Origin: an uncultured Muribaculaceae bacterium
GTDB lineage: Bacteria > Bacteroidota > Bacteroidia > Bacteroidales > Muribaculaceae
Direction of reading: 5' to 3'
DNA length: 64,000 bases
NCBI GenBank assembly: GCA_910578385.1
Contig: CAJTQV010000001.1
Coordinates: 248,001 to 312,000, forward strand
Position 1 is the stretch's first letter; the number at the start of each line of letters is the position of its first letter. This document shows, in pieces, positions 42,652 through 50,784 of this stretch. The notes under the pieces were generated by a model. That model saw only the letters and a list, made by a program, of their open reading frames with translations. It searched no databases and was not told the DNA's origin. The translations under genes and the position numbers were made by a program.

Positions 42652-45600
42652 TTACTTGTTCTCACTGTTGGTCTCATTCGTGCCGGTTGCCTGAAGAGCT
42701 TTCTGACGCTCCAGCTCACGCTCCTTGCGGCGGCGTCCCATAACACGTTCCTCTATATATTGGAAAGTTATGAAGAAAGCCGGAGTTACGAAGAGAAGTC
42801 CGACAGTACCGATAATCATACCGCCTACCACTCCCACGCCGAGCGAAGTATTGCCGTTGGCACCGACACCGGTAGCGAACATCAGCGGAAGCAGACCGAA
42901 AATCATGGTCAGCGCGGTCATAAGGATAGGACGGAGTCGCACCGAAGCGGCCGATATGGCGGCCTGGGCAAGCGACATACCCGCTTTGCGGCGTTCGGTA
43001 CCATACTCCGTGAGCAGAATGGCAGTCTTGGCCAACAGACCGATAAGCATGATGAGACCCGTCTGAAGGTAGATATTGTTCTCGATACCCCACAACTTGG
43101 CGAAGAGGAAGCTGCCCATAAGTCCGAACGGCACCGAAAGAATCACGGCGAGAGGCACGAAAAGGCTCTCGTAGAGAGCACAAAGAATCAGGTATATGAA
43201 CAACACGCAGACACCGTAGATGATGAGCGTGGTGTTGCTGCTGCCCGACTGTTCCTCCTCGCGTGTCATACCCGAGAACTCGAAACCGTAACCGGTGGGC
43301 AGTGTCTCGGCCGCAACCTCATTGATGGCCTTTATGACGTCTCCCGAGCTGTAACCGGCGGCGGGCATACCCTGCACGTTAATAGCCGAGAACATGTTGA
43401 AACGCATTAGCGACTCGGCTCCGTACGACTTGGTCAGCTTCACGAACTGGCTGACCGGAGCCATGCCACCCTTGGTGCGGACATAAATGTTGTCGAGAGC
43501 CTGCATACCGTCGCGGTAATTGTAAGGAGCCTGCACGATTACGCGGTAGATCTTCGTGAAGCGGTTGAAGTTGGAGGCATATATACTTCCGAAATAACCG
43601 GAGAGGACATTGAGCACCTCGCTTGTGGTCGTACCCGCACGCTGGCACTGCGCCTCATCGACATCGATAGTGTACTGCGGGAAGTTCGCGCTGAACGAAG
43701 TCTGGGCCATCTCGACCTCCGGCCGTTTGTTGAGAGCCTCAAGGAAATCTGTCGTTACCTTGCTGAGCTGGTCGTAGCCTTTGCCGGCGCGGTCCTGGAG
43801 ATAGACATCGAAACTGTTACCGGAACCGTAACCCGCAATCATAGGAGGCGCGAAGATGAACAGGCGGGCATTCTTGATATGTGCCGTGCGACGGTAGATC
43901 TCCTGACGTATCGCATCAACGCTGTCATCCTTGCCGGTTCGTTCATCCCAGGGTTTGAGTTTTATGATGAACATACCGTGCGAGGCACCGTTGCCTGAAG
44001 CCATACCGAAACCGGTCACCATATTGAAGCTCTGTATCTGCGGCATCTGCTTGATTTCCGCCTGAATCTCCTGCATGATCGATTCCGATTCGGAAAGAGT
44101 ACTACCGGCCGGGGCATCGAAACTCATGAAGATTGTACCCGTATCCTCATTAGGAACAAGACCGGTCTTTGTTGTAGACATAAGCCATACGAGAAGTCCG
44201 GAGGCTATCAGCAGCGTGGCCCACCCGAGCCATTTATGCTTTATGAAGAAGAACACTCCACCTACATACTTGCGCACAATCTTCTTGAACGTGGCGTTGA
44301 AGGCCAGACGGAAACGGGTGGAGAACTCCAGCTTCTCACCCTCGACAATCTTCTGGTTCGGACGCAACAGCAGAGCGCATAACGCCGGAGACAAGGTGAG
44401 GGCGTTGATCGCGGAGATACCTACGGCGACAGCCATCGTGATACCGAACTGGGTGTAGAACACACCCGAGGTTCCACCCATGAAAGATACCGGCACAAAC
44501 ACAGCCATGAAGACAAGAGTGGATGTTACGATGGCCGACGATATGCCGCTCATCGCATCGACGGCCGCACGGTAGGTCGAGTCATAGCCCTCGTCAAACT
44601 TCGCCTGCACAGCCTCGACCACAATGATCGCGTCGTCCACAATCGTACCGATGGCGAGCACAAGCGCAAAGAGCGTCAGCAGGTTGATACTGAATCCGGC
44701 TATATACAGGAAAGCGAAAGTACCGATGAGCGACACGAAGATACTTATGGTCGGGATCAGGGTCGAACGCGGATTCTGGAGGAAGAAATAAACCACCAGC
44801 ACCACAAGCACAATTGCTTCGAGCAGGGTCTCGATAACCTTATCGATCGAGGCATCAAGGAATGTCTTGGTGCTCATGAGCTGCACAAGCTCCACATCAT
44901 CGGGAAGAGACTGGCTAACCTGATCGAGATACTTCTCTATATTTATGATAATCTCGTTGGCATTGGATCCTGAAATCTGGTTGATCATGCAGGTCGCACC
45001 CGGCAGACCGTTCACGGCACCCTTGTAAGAATAGCTCTGGGCACCAAGCTCGACATCGGCGACATCCTTCAACTTGAGCACACGACCATCATCGAAAGCC
45101 TTTATTACGATTTCCTCGAACTCGCTTTCCTCCTCCAGACGGCCACGGTATTTGAGCGTGTACTGGAAGACATTCTCGGAGTCCTCTCCTATCGCACCGG
45201 TCGAAGCCTCGATGTTCTGGCTCGACAAAGCGGCAGTCACATCGTCGGGCACAAGCCCGTACTGAGCCATCACATCGGGTTTGAGCCAAATGCGCATGGC
45301 ATATGCGCCGCCCATGACATTAACCTCACCCACACCCGATATACGCTGGATACCGGGCTTGATGTTGATGTTCATGTAGTTGGTGAGGAAAGTCTCGTCG
45401 TAAGTGCCATTGGGGCTGAAAAGTCCGAAAACCATCAGCTGACTGTTCTGGCGCTTGCGGGTCGTGACACCGATTTTAGTGACCTCGGCCGGAAGAAGCG
45501 CCGTGGCTGTCGAGACGCTGTTCTGTACGTTGACCGCAGCCATGTCGCCGTCGCTTCCCTGCTTGAAGAATATGGTTATCTCACCACTGCCCGTGTTACT

Positions 45601-45849
45601 TGCCGTAGAGGTCATGTAAGTCATGTTCTCCACACCGTTTATGGCCTCTTCAAGCGGCACAATGACACTCTTCTGGACCGTCTCTGCATTCGCACCGCTG
45701 TAAGTGGTCGAGACCCTGATTGTCGGTGGTGCGATGTCGGGATACTGCTCCACCGCAAGAGAGAAAAGACCGATCAGACCGGCCACGACAATCACCACGG
45801 AGATGACAATCGAGAGAATCGGACGGTCAATGAAACGCTTTATATTCAT
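42652..45849 (-). CDS. RND multidrug efflux permease (AcrB/MexB-like, HAE1)
   Basis: A 1065-residue inner-membrane drug:H+ antiporter, the normal length. FIDRPILSIVISVVIVVAGLIGL begins the first helix. The large periplasmic porter loops are present (for example VQNSVSTATALLPAEV). Helix 4 has ALVLAIGTIVDDAIIVVEAV with the two neighbouring aspartates of the proton relay, and the matching Lys/Thr helix is further on. The C-terminal tail is Arg/Glu/Lys-rich (GRRRKERELERQ). It overlaps the adaptor gene by 4 bases (ATGA). It exports lipophilic drugs, bile salts or detergents from the periplasm. Confidence 0.95.
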   Translation of the reverse strand: MNIKRFIDRPILSIVISVVIVVAGLIGLFSLAVEQYPDIAPPTIRVSTTYSGANAETVQKSVIVPLEEAINGVENMTYMTSTASNTGSGEITIFFKQGSDGDMAAVNVQNSVSTATALLPAEVTKIGVTTRKRQNSQLMVFGLFSPNGTYDETFLTNYMNINIKPGIQRISGVGEVNVMGGAYAMRIWLKPDVMAQYGLVPDDVTAALSSQNIEASTGAIGEDSENVFQYTLKYRGRLEEESEFEEIVIKAFDDGRVLKLKDVADVELGAQSYSYKGAVNGLPGATCMINQISGSNANEIIINIEKYLDQVSQSLPDDVELVQLMSTKTFLDASIDKVIETLLEAIVLVVLVVYFFLQNPRSTLIPTISIFVSLIGTFAFLYIAGFSINLLTLFALVLAIGTIVDDAIIVVEAVQAKFDEGYDSTYRAAVDAMSGISSAIVTSTLVFMAVFVPVSFMGGTSGVFYTQFGITMAVAVGISAINALTLSPALCALLLRPNQKIVEGEKLEFSTRFRLAFNATFKKIVRKYVGGVFFFIKHKWLGWATLLIASGLLVWLMSTTKTGLVPNEDTGTIFMSFDAPAGSTLSESESIMQEIQAEIKQMPQIQSFNMVTGFGMASGNGASHGMFIIKLKPWDERTGKDDSVDAIRQEIYRRTAHIKNARLFIFAPPMIAGYGSGNSFDVYLQDRAGKGYDQLSKVTTDFLEALNKRPEVEMAQTSFSANFPQYTIDVDEAQCQRAGTTTSEVLNVLSGYFGSIYASNFNRFTKIYRVIVQAPYNYRDGMQALDNIYVRTKGGMAPVSQFVKLTKSYGAESLMRFNMFSAINVQGMPAAGYSSGDVIKAINEVAAETLPTGYGFEFSGMTREEEQSGSSNTTLIIYGVCVLFIYLILCALYESLFVPLAVILSVPFGLMGSFLFAKLWGIENNIYLQTGLIMLIGLLAKTAILLTEYGTERRKAGMSLAQAAISAASVRLRPILMTALTMIFGLLPLMFATGVGANGNTSLGVGVVGGMIIGTVGLLFVTPAFFITFQYIEERVMGRRRKERELERQKALQATGTNETNSENK

Positions 45850-46991
45850 TTCTTACCCTCCTGCTTTTTCTGACCTTCGGCTTTAGCCTTCTGTGCCGTC
45901 ACCTTTGTTCCGGCCTTCAGAAGACCTGCACCCTCGGCCACTACAGTATCACCTTCGGCCAGGCCGGAAAGGACAATGTACTCCTTGCCATCGTTGATTT
46001 TGAAAACCTCGATCGGCGTGGAGACTGTAGTTCCGTTCACCACCTTATATGTGAAAATCTTATCCTGAATCTCGTATGTGGCGCCCTGCGGGATGACAAG
46101 CGATGCCGGGCGGTCGTATGACAAGATGACATTGGCCGATCCGCCGCTCAGGAGCTTACCCTCCGGGTTTGGGAAAGTCGCACGGAGCGAGACCGTACCG
46201 GTAGACTGGTCAACGATACCGCTCACAACATCAATACGGCCGTTGCGTCCGTAAGTCTCGCCGTTGCTCATCTCAAGCGAAACCGGCGGGAAAGAGCGGG
46301 CCATACCTTCGAGCGAGCCATGGCTTGACGAAAGTTCGAGAGCCTGTTTCTCGGCCAATGAGAAATAGGCATACATGTCGGAATTGTCAGAAACTGTAAT
46401 CAGAGGTTCGGTCATAGTCGGGCCGACAAGCGCACCGATACGGTACGAGGACATACCGGCCACACCATCGACCGGGCTCTTGACCTCGGTATAGGAGAGG
46501 TTGTTCTGCGCGTCGCGCAGCTCAGCCTTGGCCTGCATCACAGCCGCCTCGGCACTTTTGTAGGCATTCTGCGCGGTGCGGAGTTCGTAGTCGGAAATGA
46601 CCTTCTCCTTGAAGAGTTCCTGCTTACCTTCGAGCGAGAGCTTCGCATTCGCAAGATTTGCCTCGGCCGTGGCGACCGAAGCCTGAGCCTTCTGCAATGC
46701 CGCCCGATAAGGCACCTGGTCGATCACAAAGAGCACCTGGCCCCGGCGCACACGCGCACCCTCCTCCACGCAAACCTTGGTTATGAGACCCGACACCTCC
46801 GGGCGCACCTCGACTACCTGCCGGCCTTCGAGCACGGCACTGTACTTGACGGAGAGACTCTTGTCCTCCGGTTTGACTGCCAGAAGCGGATACTCCTGAG
46901 GAGCGTCCGACTTCTGCTGTTCCTGACCGCCGCACGAAGATAGAATCATTCCCGTCACAGCGACCGCCATAAGATTGTTCCTGTAAGTCAT
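45846..46991 (-). CDS. RND periplasmic adaptor (AcrA/MexA-like)
   Basis: A 381-residue membrane-fusion lipoprotein. ILSSCGG supplies the lipid anchor. The order is barrel-sandwich half, a helical hairpin (about 95-165, ALQKAQASVATAEANLANAKLSLEGKQELFKEKVISDYELRTAQNAYKSAEAAV region), the second lipoyl half (VKSPVDGVAGMSSYRIGALVGP), a beta-barrel and a membrane-proximal domain. It ends in a Lys-rich tail. ATG 46991 is supported by a TAATTTTG -7 element at 47020-47013 (minus strand). It is the first gene of the four-gene pump operon. Confidence 0.93.
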   Translation of the reverse strand: MTYRNNLMAVAVTGMILSSCGGQEQQKSDAPQEYPLLAVKPEDKSLSVKYSAVLEGRQVVEVRPEVSGLITKVCVEEGARVRRGQVLFVIDQVPYRAALQKAQASVATAEANLANAKLSLEGKQELFKEKVISDYELRTAQNAYKSAEAAVMQAKAELRDAQNNLSYTEVKSPVDGVAGMSSYRIGALVGPTMTEPLITVSDNSDMYAYFSLAEKQALELSSSHGSLEGMARSFPPVSLEMSNGETYGRNGRIDVVSGIVDQSTGTVSLRATFPNPEGKLLSGGSANVILSYDRPASLVIPQGATYEIQDKIFTYKVVNGTTVSTPIEVFKINDGKEYIVLSGLAEGDTVVAEGAGLLKAGTKVTAQKAKAEGQKKQEGKK

Positions 46992-47081
46992 ATGTTGATA
47001 AAAAATTTTTGGCAAAATTACAGCACATTGGCGACACAATGCTTATACCCACACGACTGATGATTGTCCAAAGTTCGCGCT

Positions 47082-47157
47082 TTTAGGAATTAAATCTTAA
47101 ATTTATTTAATTTTAGTTTTCCATTACACGCATAAATGCTATATTTGCATTCCTAAA
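47082..47157. promoter_or_regulatory. AraC/RND intergenic control region
   Basis: TTTAGGAAT (47082-47090) and ATTCCTAAA (47149-47157) are a perfect 9-base inverted pair, 58 bases apart. The TATATTTG -7 element of the AraC gene lies at 47140-47147 just before the second arm. The RND operon's TAATTTTG (47020-47013) faces the other way. Confidence 0.5.
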
Positions 47158-47167
47158 CCTCAAAATA

Positions 47168-48067
47168 ATGACCCAAGCACAACTCATTGAAATCTTTCCC
47201 AAGAAATACTCCATAGCCGACAGAGTGCTTCTGGTACCGCCGGCGATGTTCAACCGACTCAAAGGCCTCTCTATTAAGGAATGCCGCATCTTCCTCCTTG
47301 TCACTGAAGGTACGGTCACCATCACGTCGGGATACAGCCAGACTTGCCTGAAAACCAATACTCTGACCGATATGCTTGTGTGGGACCCGATCACGTTCTC
47401 GGAGATGAGCGAGGACGCGCATGCATGGTGCATATTTCCGAACCATATATTCACCAACGAGTCGCTAAACGAGATGAAACCGGCCGATTCCGAATCATTC
47501 AAAGACCGCCACTCCGTGCCGGTGCTCAATCTTGATTATGCCGAGGCCAATGTCCTTGACAAACAGCTAAACCTGCTGCTTGAGGCACTTGGCAACAAGG
47601 AGCATTACTACCGCACGGAACTGTGTCAGACCTACTTCAGGAGCTTCATGCTCGAGAGCGGCAACATAAGAAAACAGAGACGCAATATTAATGTGGAGAC
47701 CGAAAGCGTAGAGACCAGACAGGATACAATTCTGCGCAGCTTCCTGAAGCTGGTATGGAAATACTATAAGACCGAACACAATCTTGATTTCTACGCCGAG
47801 AAACTATGCCTGTCGTCCAAGCATCTGTCGAGAGTAGTCAAAGAGCGTCTGGGAAAGACACCTTATTCTGTGATACGCGACGAATTGCTTCAGCGCGCGG
47901 AATATCTTCTCAAGGACACCAAACTACCGATACAAGACATCTCGGCCGACCTTCACTTCTCGGAGATGGCGGCGTTCTGCAAGTTTTTCAAGAAGCATAC
48001 AGGCGTGTCGCCTACGGCATTCCGTGCCGCTTCGCGCAAAGGTATAAAACAGGAATGGGAAGAATAA
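47168..48067 (+). CDS. AraC family transcriptional regulator
   Basis: A 299-residue regulator. Residues 1-180 form a cupin-like sensing domain. Residues 195-295 carry the two helix-turn-helix motifs LDFYAEKLCLSSKHLSRVVKERLGKTPYSVIRDELL and PIQDISADLHFSEMAAFCKFFKKHTGVSPTAFR, a classic AraC signature. It is divergent from the RND-MFS pump operon with a 176-base region between them, the common layout for a pump activator in Bacteroidota. The signal molecule is unknown. Confidence 0.9.
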   Translation: MTQAQLIEIFPKKYSIADRVLLVPPAMFNRLKGLSIKECRIFLLVTEGTVTITSGYSQTCLKTNTLTDMLVWDPITFSEMSEDAHAWCIFPNHIFTNESLNEMKPADSESFKDRHSVPVLNLDYAEANVLDKQLNLLLEALGNKEHYYRTELCQTYFRSFMLESGNIRKQRRNINVETESVETRQDTILRSFLKLVWKYYKTEHNLDFYAEKLCLSSKHLSRVVKERLGKTPYSVIRDELLQRAEYLLKDTKLPIQDISADLHFSEMAAFCKFFKKHTGVSPTAFRAASRKGIKQEWEE

Positions 48068-48116
48068 TCACGTTCTGCTGAAACATGGACTACTTCACAG
48101 CAAGCACTATCCCTTA

Positions 48117-48491
48117 CTACTTCACAGCAGAAAGCGCGCGGGTGCGGTCGAGCAGAATCTCATCCATATGATCCTTTGCCCACTGTATAAGCTGATTTAT
48201 GATAGGGAAAAGAGAGTGGGCGCGGTCGGTAAGCATATACTCGACCCGCGGCGGGACCTCGGCATATACCTTACGGGTGACGAAGCCGTCGGTTTCGAGC
48301 GTCCGAAGAGTCAGTACAAGCATTTTCTGCGATATGTCGGGGAGTTCGGCCGACAGGTCGCGGAAACGCAACGCATCGTGTCCGTTGAGCGTATAGAGCA
48401 CCAGCAACGTCCACTTGTCGCTGATACGGTTCAGTATGTTCCTGATTGGACAATCAGGATAGAGCTCATTCTTGTTAAAATTCCGTTCCAT
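48117..48491 (-). CDS. HxlR family transcriptional regulator
   Basis: A 124-residue winged-helix regulator of the MarR-related HxlR family: DCPIRNILNRISDKWTLLVLYTLNGHDALRFRDLSAELPDISQKMLVLTLRTLETDGFVTRKVYAEVPPRVEYMLTD in order. Cys14 sits where redox-sensing HxlR proteins (HypR, YodB, QorR type) carry their reactive cysteine. The ATG at 48491 was chosen over an in-frame ATG at 48653 because a full promoter (48571-48540) lies between them. It is divergent from the oxidoreductase and ADP-ribosylation genes, the likely regulon. Confidence 0.88.
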   Translation of the reverse strand: MERNFNKNELYPDCPIRNILNRISDKWTLLVLYTLNGHDALRFRDLSAELPDISQKMLVLTLRTLETDGFVTRKVYAEVPPRVEYMLTDRAHSLFPIINQLIQWAKDHMDEILLDRTRALSAVK

Positions 48492-48539
48492 ATTGACATG
48501 AACAATTAGAGATTCCACCCGGTGATGAGATGTCACGCG

Positions 48540-48571
48540 CAAAGGTAACAAAACTTCCCCATTCTGCCAAA
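48540..48571 (-). promoter_or_regulatory. Promoter of the HxlR gene
   Basis: On the minus strand TTTG (48571-48568) and TACCTTTG (48547-48540) are 20 bases apart, a full consensus match. It decides the start codon at 48491. Confidence 0.75.
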
Positions 48572-48666
48572 CGAAAACTTCAGCACTGCCGGGCACCGCA
48601 ATAAAAGGGTTCTCCGGCATCATATTTAAAATTGTTAAAAGATATGAAGGCAAGAAAGTGTCATTG

Positions 48667-48799
48667 GCTGAGAATCAGCAATTCTAACCTAAAAGTAAGT
48701 AAGTGAAAAGGTTTCAAATTAAAAATCGGAGAAAACAAATTTACCCCTATTGCGGTATATAAAGTATAGTAACGCTGATAAACAGCATTCTAAGCTAAA
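48667..48799 (+). repeat. Two imperfect direct repeats upstream of the oxidoreductase gene
   Basis: A 27-base unit (48667-48693) recurs as a 26-base copy (48774-48799): GCTGA, four variable bases, CAGC, ATTCTAA, one variable base, CTAAA. The second copy ends 20 bases before the ATG at 48820. The copies are 107 bases apart in the HxlR-oxidoreductase intergenic region and are candidate regulator sites. Nothing else is recognised in this 328-base region apart from the HxlR promoter. Confidence 0.5.
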
Positions 48800-48819
48800 T
48801 AAACAAAACAAAAAGAATT

Positions 48820-49491
48820 ATGGACAAGAAAGTAGCACTTATCGGCGCGAGCGGTTTCGTAGGCTCCGCCATACTCAACGAACTCCTCAACCGTGGTTAT
48901 CAGGTGGAAGCACTTGTGAACCATCCCGAAAAAATCAAGACAACAAACGCAAACCTGACTGTCAAGAAAGTTGACGTGTCGGACGAGAAAGCACTCGAAG
49001 AGGATCTCAAGGGTTACGACAACGTGATCAGTGCATACAATCCCGGCTGGGCAAATCCAAATATCTATGAAGAGACACTGACAAACTACCCGAAAATTCT
49101 TGAGGCTGCAAAAAAGGCCGGCGTAAAACGTCTGCTGATTGTCGGCGGTGCCGGCACACTGTTCGTCAAGCCGGGCGTACGTCTGGTGGACACAGGCACA
49201 CTTCCTGCAGAATGGCTCCCGGGTGTGAAGTCGCTCGGAGAGTTCTATCTCAACACACTGATGCCCGAGAAAGATATCGACTGGATATTCTTCTCACCCG
49301 CAGGCAATCTCGGCGACATGGGTCAGAAAGGTCCCGGCAAACGCACCGGTGTTTACCGCCTCGGCAAGGATGACATGATTTTCGACAAAGACGGCAACAG
49401 CTTCATCTCGGTAGAGGACTATGCCAAAGCCATGGTCGATGAGCTCGCCGACCCCGCTCACCATCAGGAAAGATTCACCATCGGTTACTGA
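48820..49491 (+). CDS. NAD(P)-binding Rossmann oxidoreductase (atypical SDR)
   Basis: A 223-residue cytoplasmic protein. The dinucleotide-binding loop GASGFVGS is at residues 9-16 and a full Rossmann fold follows (VDVSD, VISAYNPGW, LLIVGGAGTLFV). The conserved Tyr-x-x-x-Lys of classical SDRs is absent, as in the NmrA/YwnB-like 'NAD(P)H-binding' group, which holds quinone- and flavin-related reductases and sensors. The divergent HxlR regulator probably controls it. The next genes encode a PNPOx-like protein, a macrodomain and a sirtuin. The substrate is unknown. Confidence 0.83.
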   Translation: MDKKVALIGASGFVGSAILNELLNRGYQVEALVNHPEKIKTTNANLTVKKVDVSDEKALEEDLKGYDNVISAYNPGWANPNIYEETLTNYPKILEAAKKAGVKRLLIVGGAGTLFVKPGVRLVDTGTLPAEWLPGVKSLGEFYLNTLMPEKDIDWIFFSPAGNLGDMGQKGPGKRTGVYRLGKDDMIFDKDGNSFISVEDYAKAMVDELADPAHHQERFTIGY

Positions 49492-49536
49492 TAACGACAG
49501 AAACCCAATCACAAGTTGTCAATATAAAATCGTGAA

Positions 49537-49569
49537 GCAGCCGGCATGGCGTTCGGCCACGCCGGCTGC
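49537..49569. other. GC-rich intercistronic hairpin
   Basis: GCAGCCGGC (49537-49545) and GCCGGCTGC (49561-49569) form a perfect 9-base stem, with further inner pairing TGGC/GCCA. It lies between the oxidoreductase and PNPOx-like genes, 17 bases before the latter's ATG, and may be a partial terminator or an mRNA control element. Confidence 0.55.
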
Positions 49570-49586
49570 CTCTTAAACCAATTGTT

Positions 49587-49988
49587 ATGAACGAGAAACT
49601 TTTAGAAGTATTCAAGAAAAACAAAGAGGTGGCGTTCGCGACTTCAGTTGACGGCAAGCCACATGTCCGTATCTTCCAGATCATGAAGATTGACGGCAAC
49701 GACATATATTTCGCGACATCACCCAAGAAAGAGGTCTATGCGCAGTTGCGTCAGAATCCAAATGTGGCGATTCTCGACCTCAAGGGAGCAGAATTCGCAC
49801 GCGTGTCGGGCACGATTGATTTCGACATTCCCGACGAGATGCAGCGTGAGATCTACGATACCAACCCGGTACTCCCCCATCTCTACAAGACATACAAGGA
49901 TCTGGTCTATCTGCGTCTTCCCGCAGAATCGGCCGATTACTTCGACTTAAGGACAACACCTCCAACCCTGGTACACTATGACTTCTGA
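49587..49988 (+). CDS. Pyridoxamine 5'-phosphate oxidase-like flavoprotein
   Basis: A 133-residue split-barrel protein of the PNPOx-like superfamily. VAFATSVDGKPHVRIFQIMKIDGNDIYFATSPKKEVYAQLRQNPNVAI is the typical FMN-binding strand order, and the C-terminal part (VYLRLPAESADYFDLRTTPP) closes the barrel. Such small proteins are FMN- or F420-dependent reductases, or haem or flavin binders. Its stop overlaps the macrodomain start by 11 bases, so the two are translated together. That links a flavin or redox function to the ADP-ribosylation pair. Confidence 0.85.
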   Translation: MNEKLLEVFKKNKEVAFATSVDGKPHVRIFQIMKIDGNDIYFATSPKKEVYAQLRQNPNVAILDLKGAEFARVSGTIDFDIPDEMQREIYDTNPVLPHLYKTYKDLVYLRLPAESADYFDLRTTPPTLVHYDF

Positions 49989-50784
49989 TAATAAAGGATT
50001 GGACAGAGTACTTCGGACGCTCCTGAGCGAGCGCCCGGAGTATTCGCAAATAGCCATCCCCTCCACACTCCGCGGGAAACGCGACCTTCTGAGGTCACTG
50101 ATGAACGTCAGAGCCCCGAAACCACTTGACGACGAGATTATGGCGTTGCAGGACCGGGAACTTGCCGAACAGCGCGAGGAGAAAGGTGTTGTGCATCTGG
50201 ATTCGATCAAGCCTTCTCCCATCTATCCAAGACTGAGACTTTGGCAGGGCGACATCACCCGACTCGCTGTTGACGCGATTGTCAACGCCGCCAACTGCAA
50301 GATGCTCGGTTGCTTCATACCGATGCACAAATGTATCGACAATGCCATACATTCGGCCGCCGGAATGGAACTTCGCGAGGAATGCCATAACCTGATGGAG
50401 AAGCAGGGGCATGACGAACCTACCGGTAAAGCTAAAATAACCCGGGGCTACAATCTTCCGGCCGACTGGGTCATACACACGGTGGGACCGATTGTGTACG
50501 GACCGGAACCGACCGAAGATGACTGCAGGCTCCTCGCCGACTGCTACCGCAACTGTCTGGAACTTGCTGACAGGAAAGGATTGAAGTCAATTGCATTCTG
50601 CTGCATCTCGACGGGAGAATTCCGCTTTCCACAGCGTGAGGCGGCGGAAATAGCCGTTGCCACCGTGCGCGACTACCTCGCCTCGAATCCGGGAACGTCA
50701 GTCGGTACGGTTGTCTTCAACGTGTTCAAAGACACGGATTACTATATCTATAAAGAATTGCTTGGCTATGAAAAAGACATATGA
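49978..50784 (+). CDS. Zinc-type macrodomain protein-ADP-ribose hydrolase
   Basis: A 268-residue hydrolase that removes ADP-ribose from modified proteins. An N-terminal helical part of about 80 residues precedes the macrodomain: LWQGDITRLAVDAIVNAAN (VNAAN at 102-106), then GCFIPMHKCIDNAIHSAAG, whose Cys112, His117 and Cys119 match the zinc-binding set of the SirTM-linked macrodomains of Staphylococcus and Streptococcus. WVIHTVGPIVYG and CISTGEFRFP complete the ADP-ribose pocket. It overlaps the PNPOx-like gene by 11 bases and the sirtuin gene by 17 bases. Reversal of the modification made by the sirtuin is the expected job. Confidence 0.9.
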   Translation: MTSDNKGLDRVLRTLLSERPEYSQIAIPSTLRGKRDLLRSLMNVRAPKPLDDEIMALQDRELAEQREEKGVVHLDSIKPSPIYPRLRLWQGDITRLAVDAIVNAANCKMLGCFIPMHKCIDNAIHSAAGMELREECHNLMEKQGHDEPTGKAKITRGYNLPADWVIHTVGPIVYGPEPTEDDCRLLADCYRNCLELADRKGLKSIAFCCISTGEFRFPQREAAEIAVATVRDYLASNPGTSVGTVVFNVFKDTDYYIYKELLGYEKDI

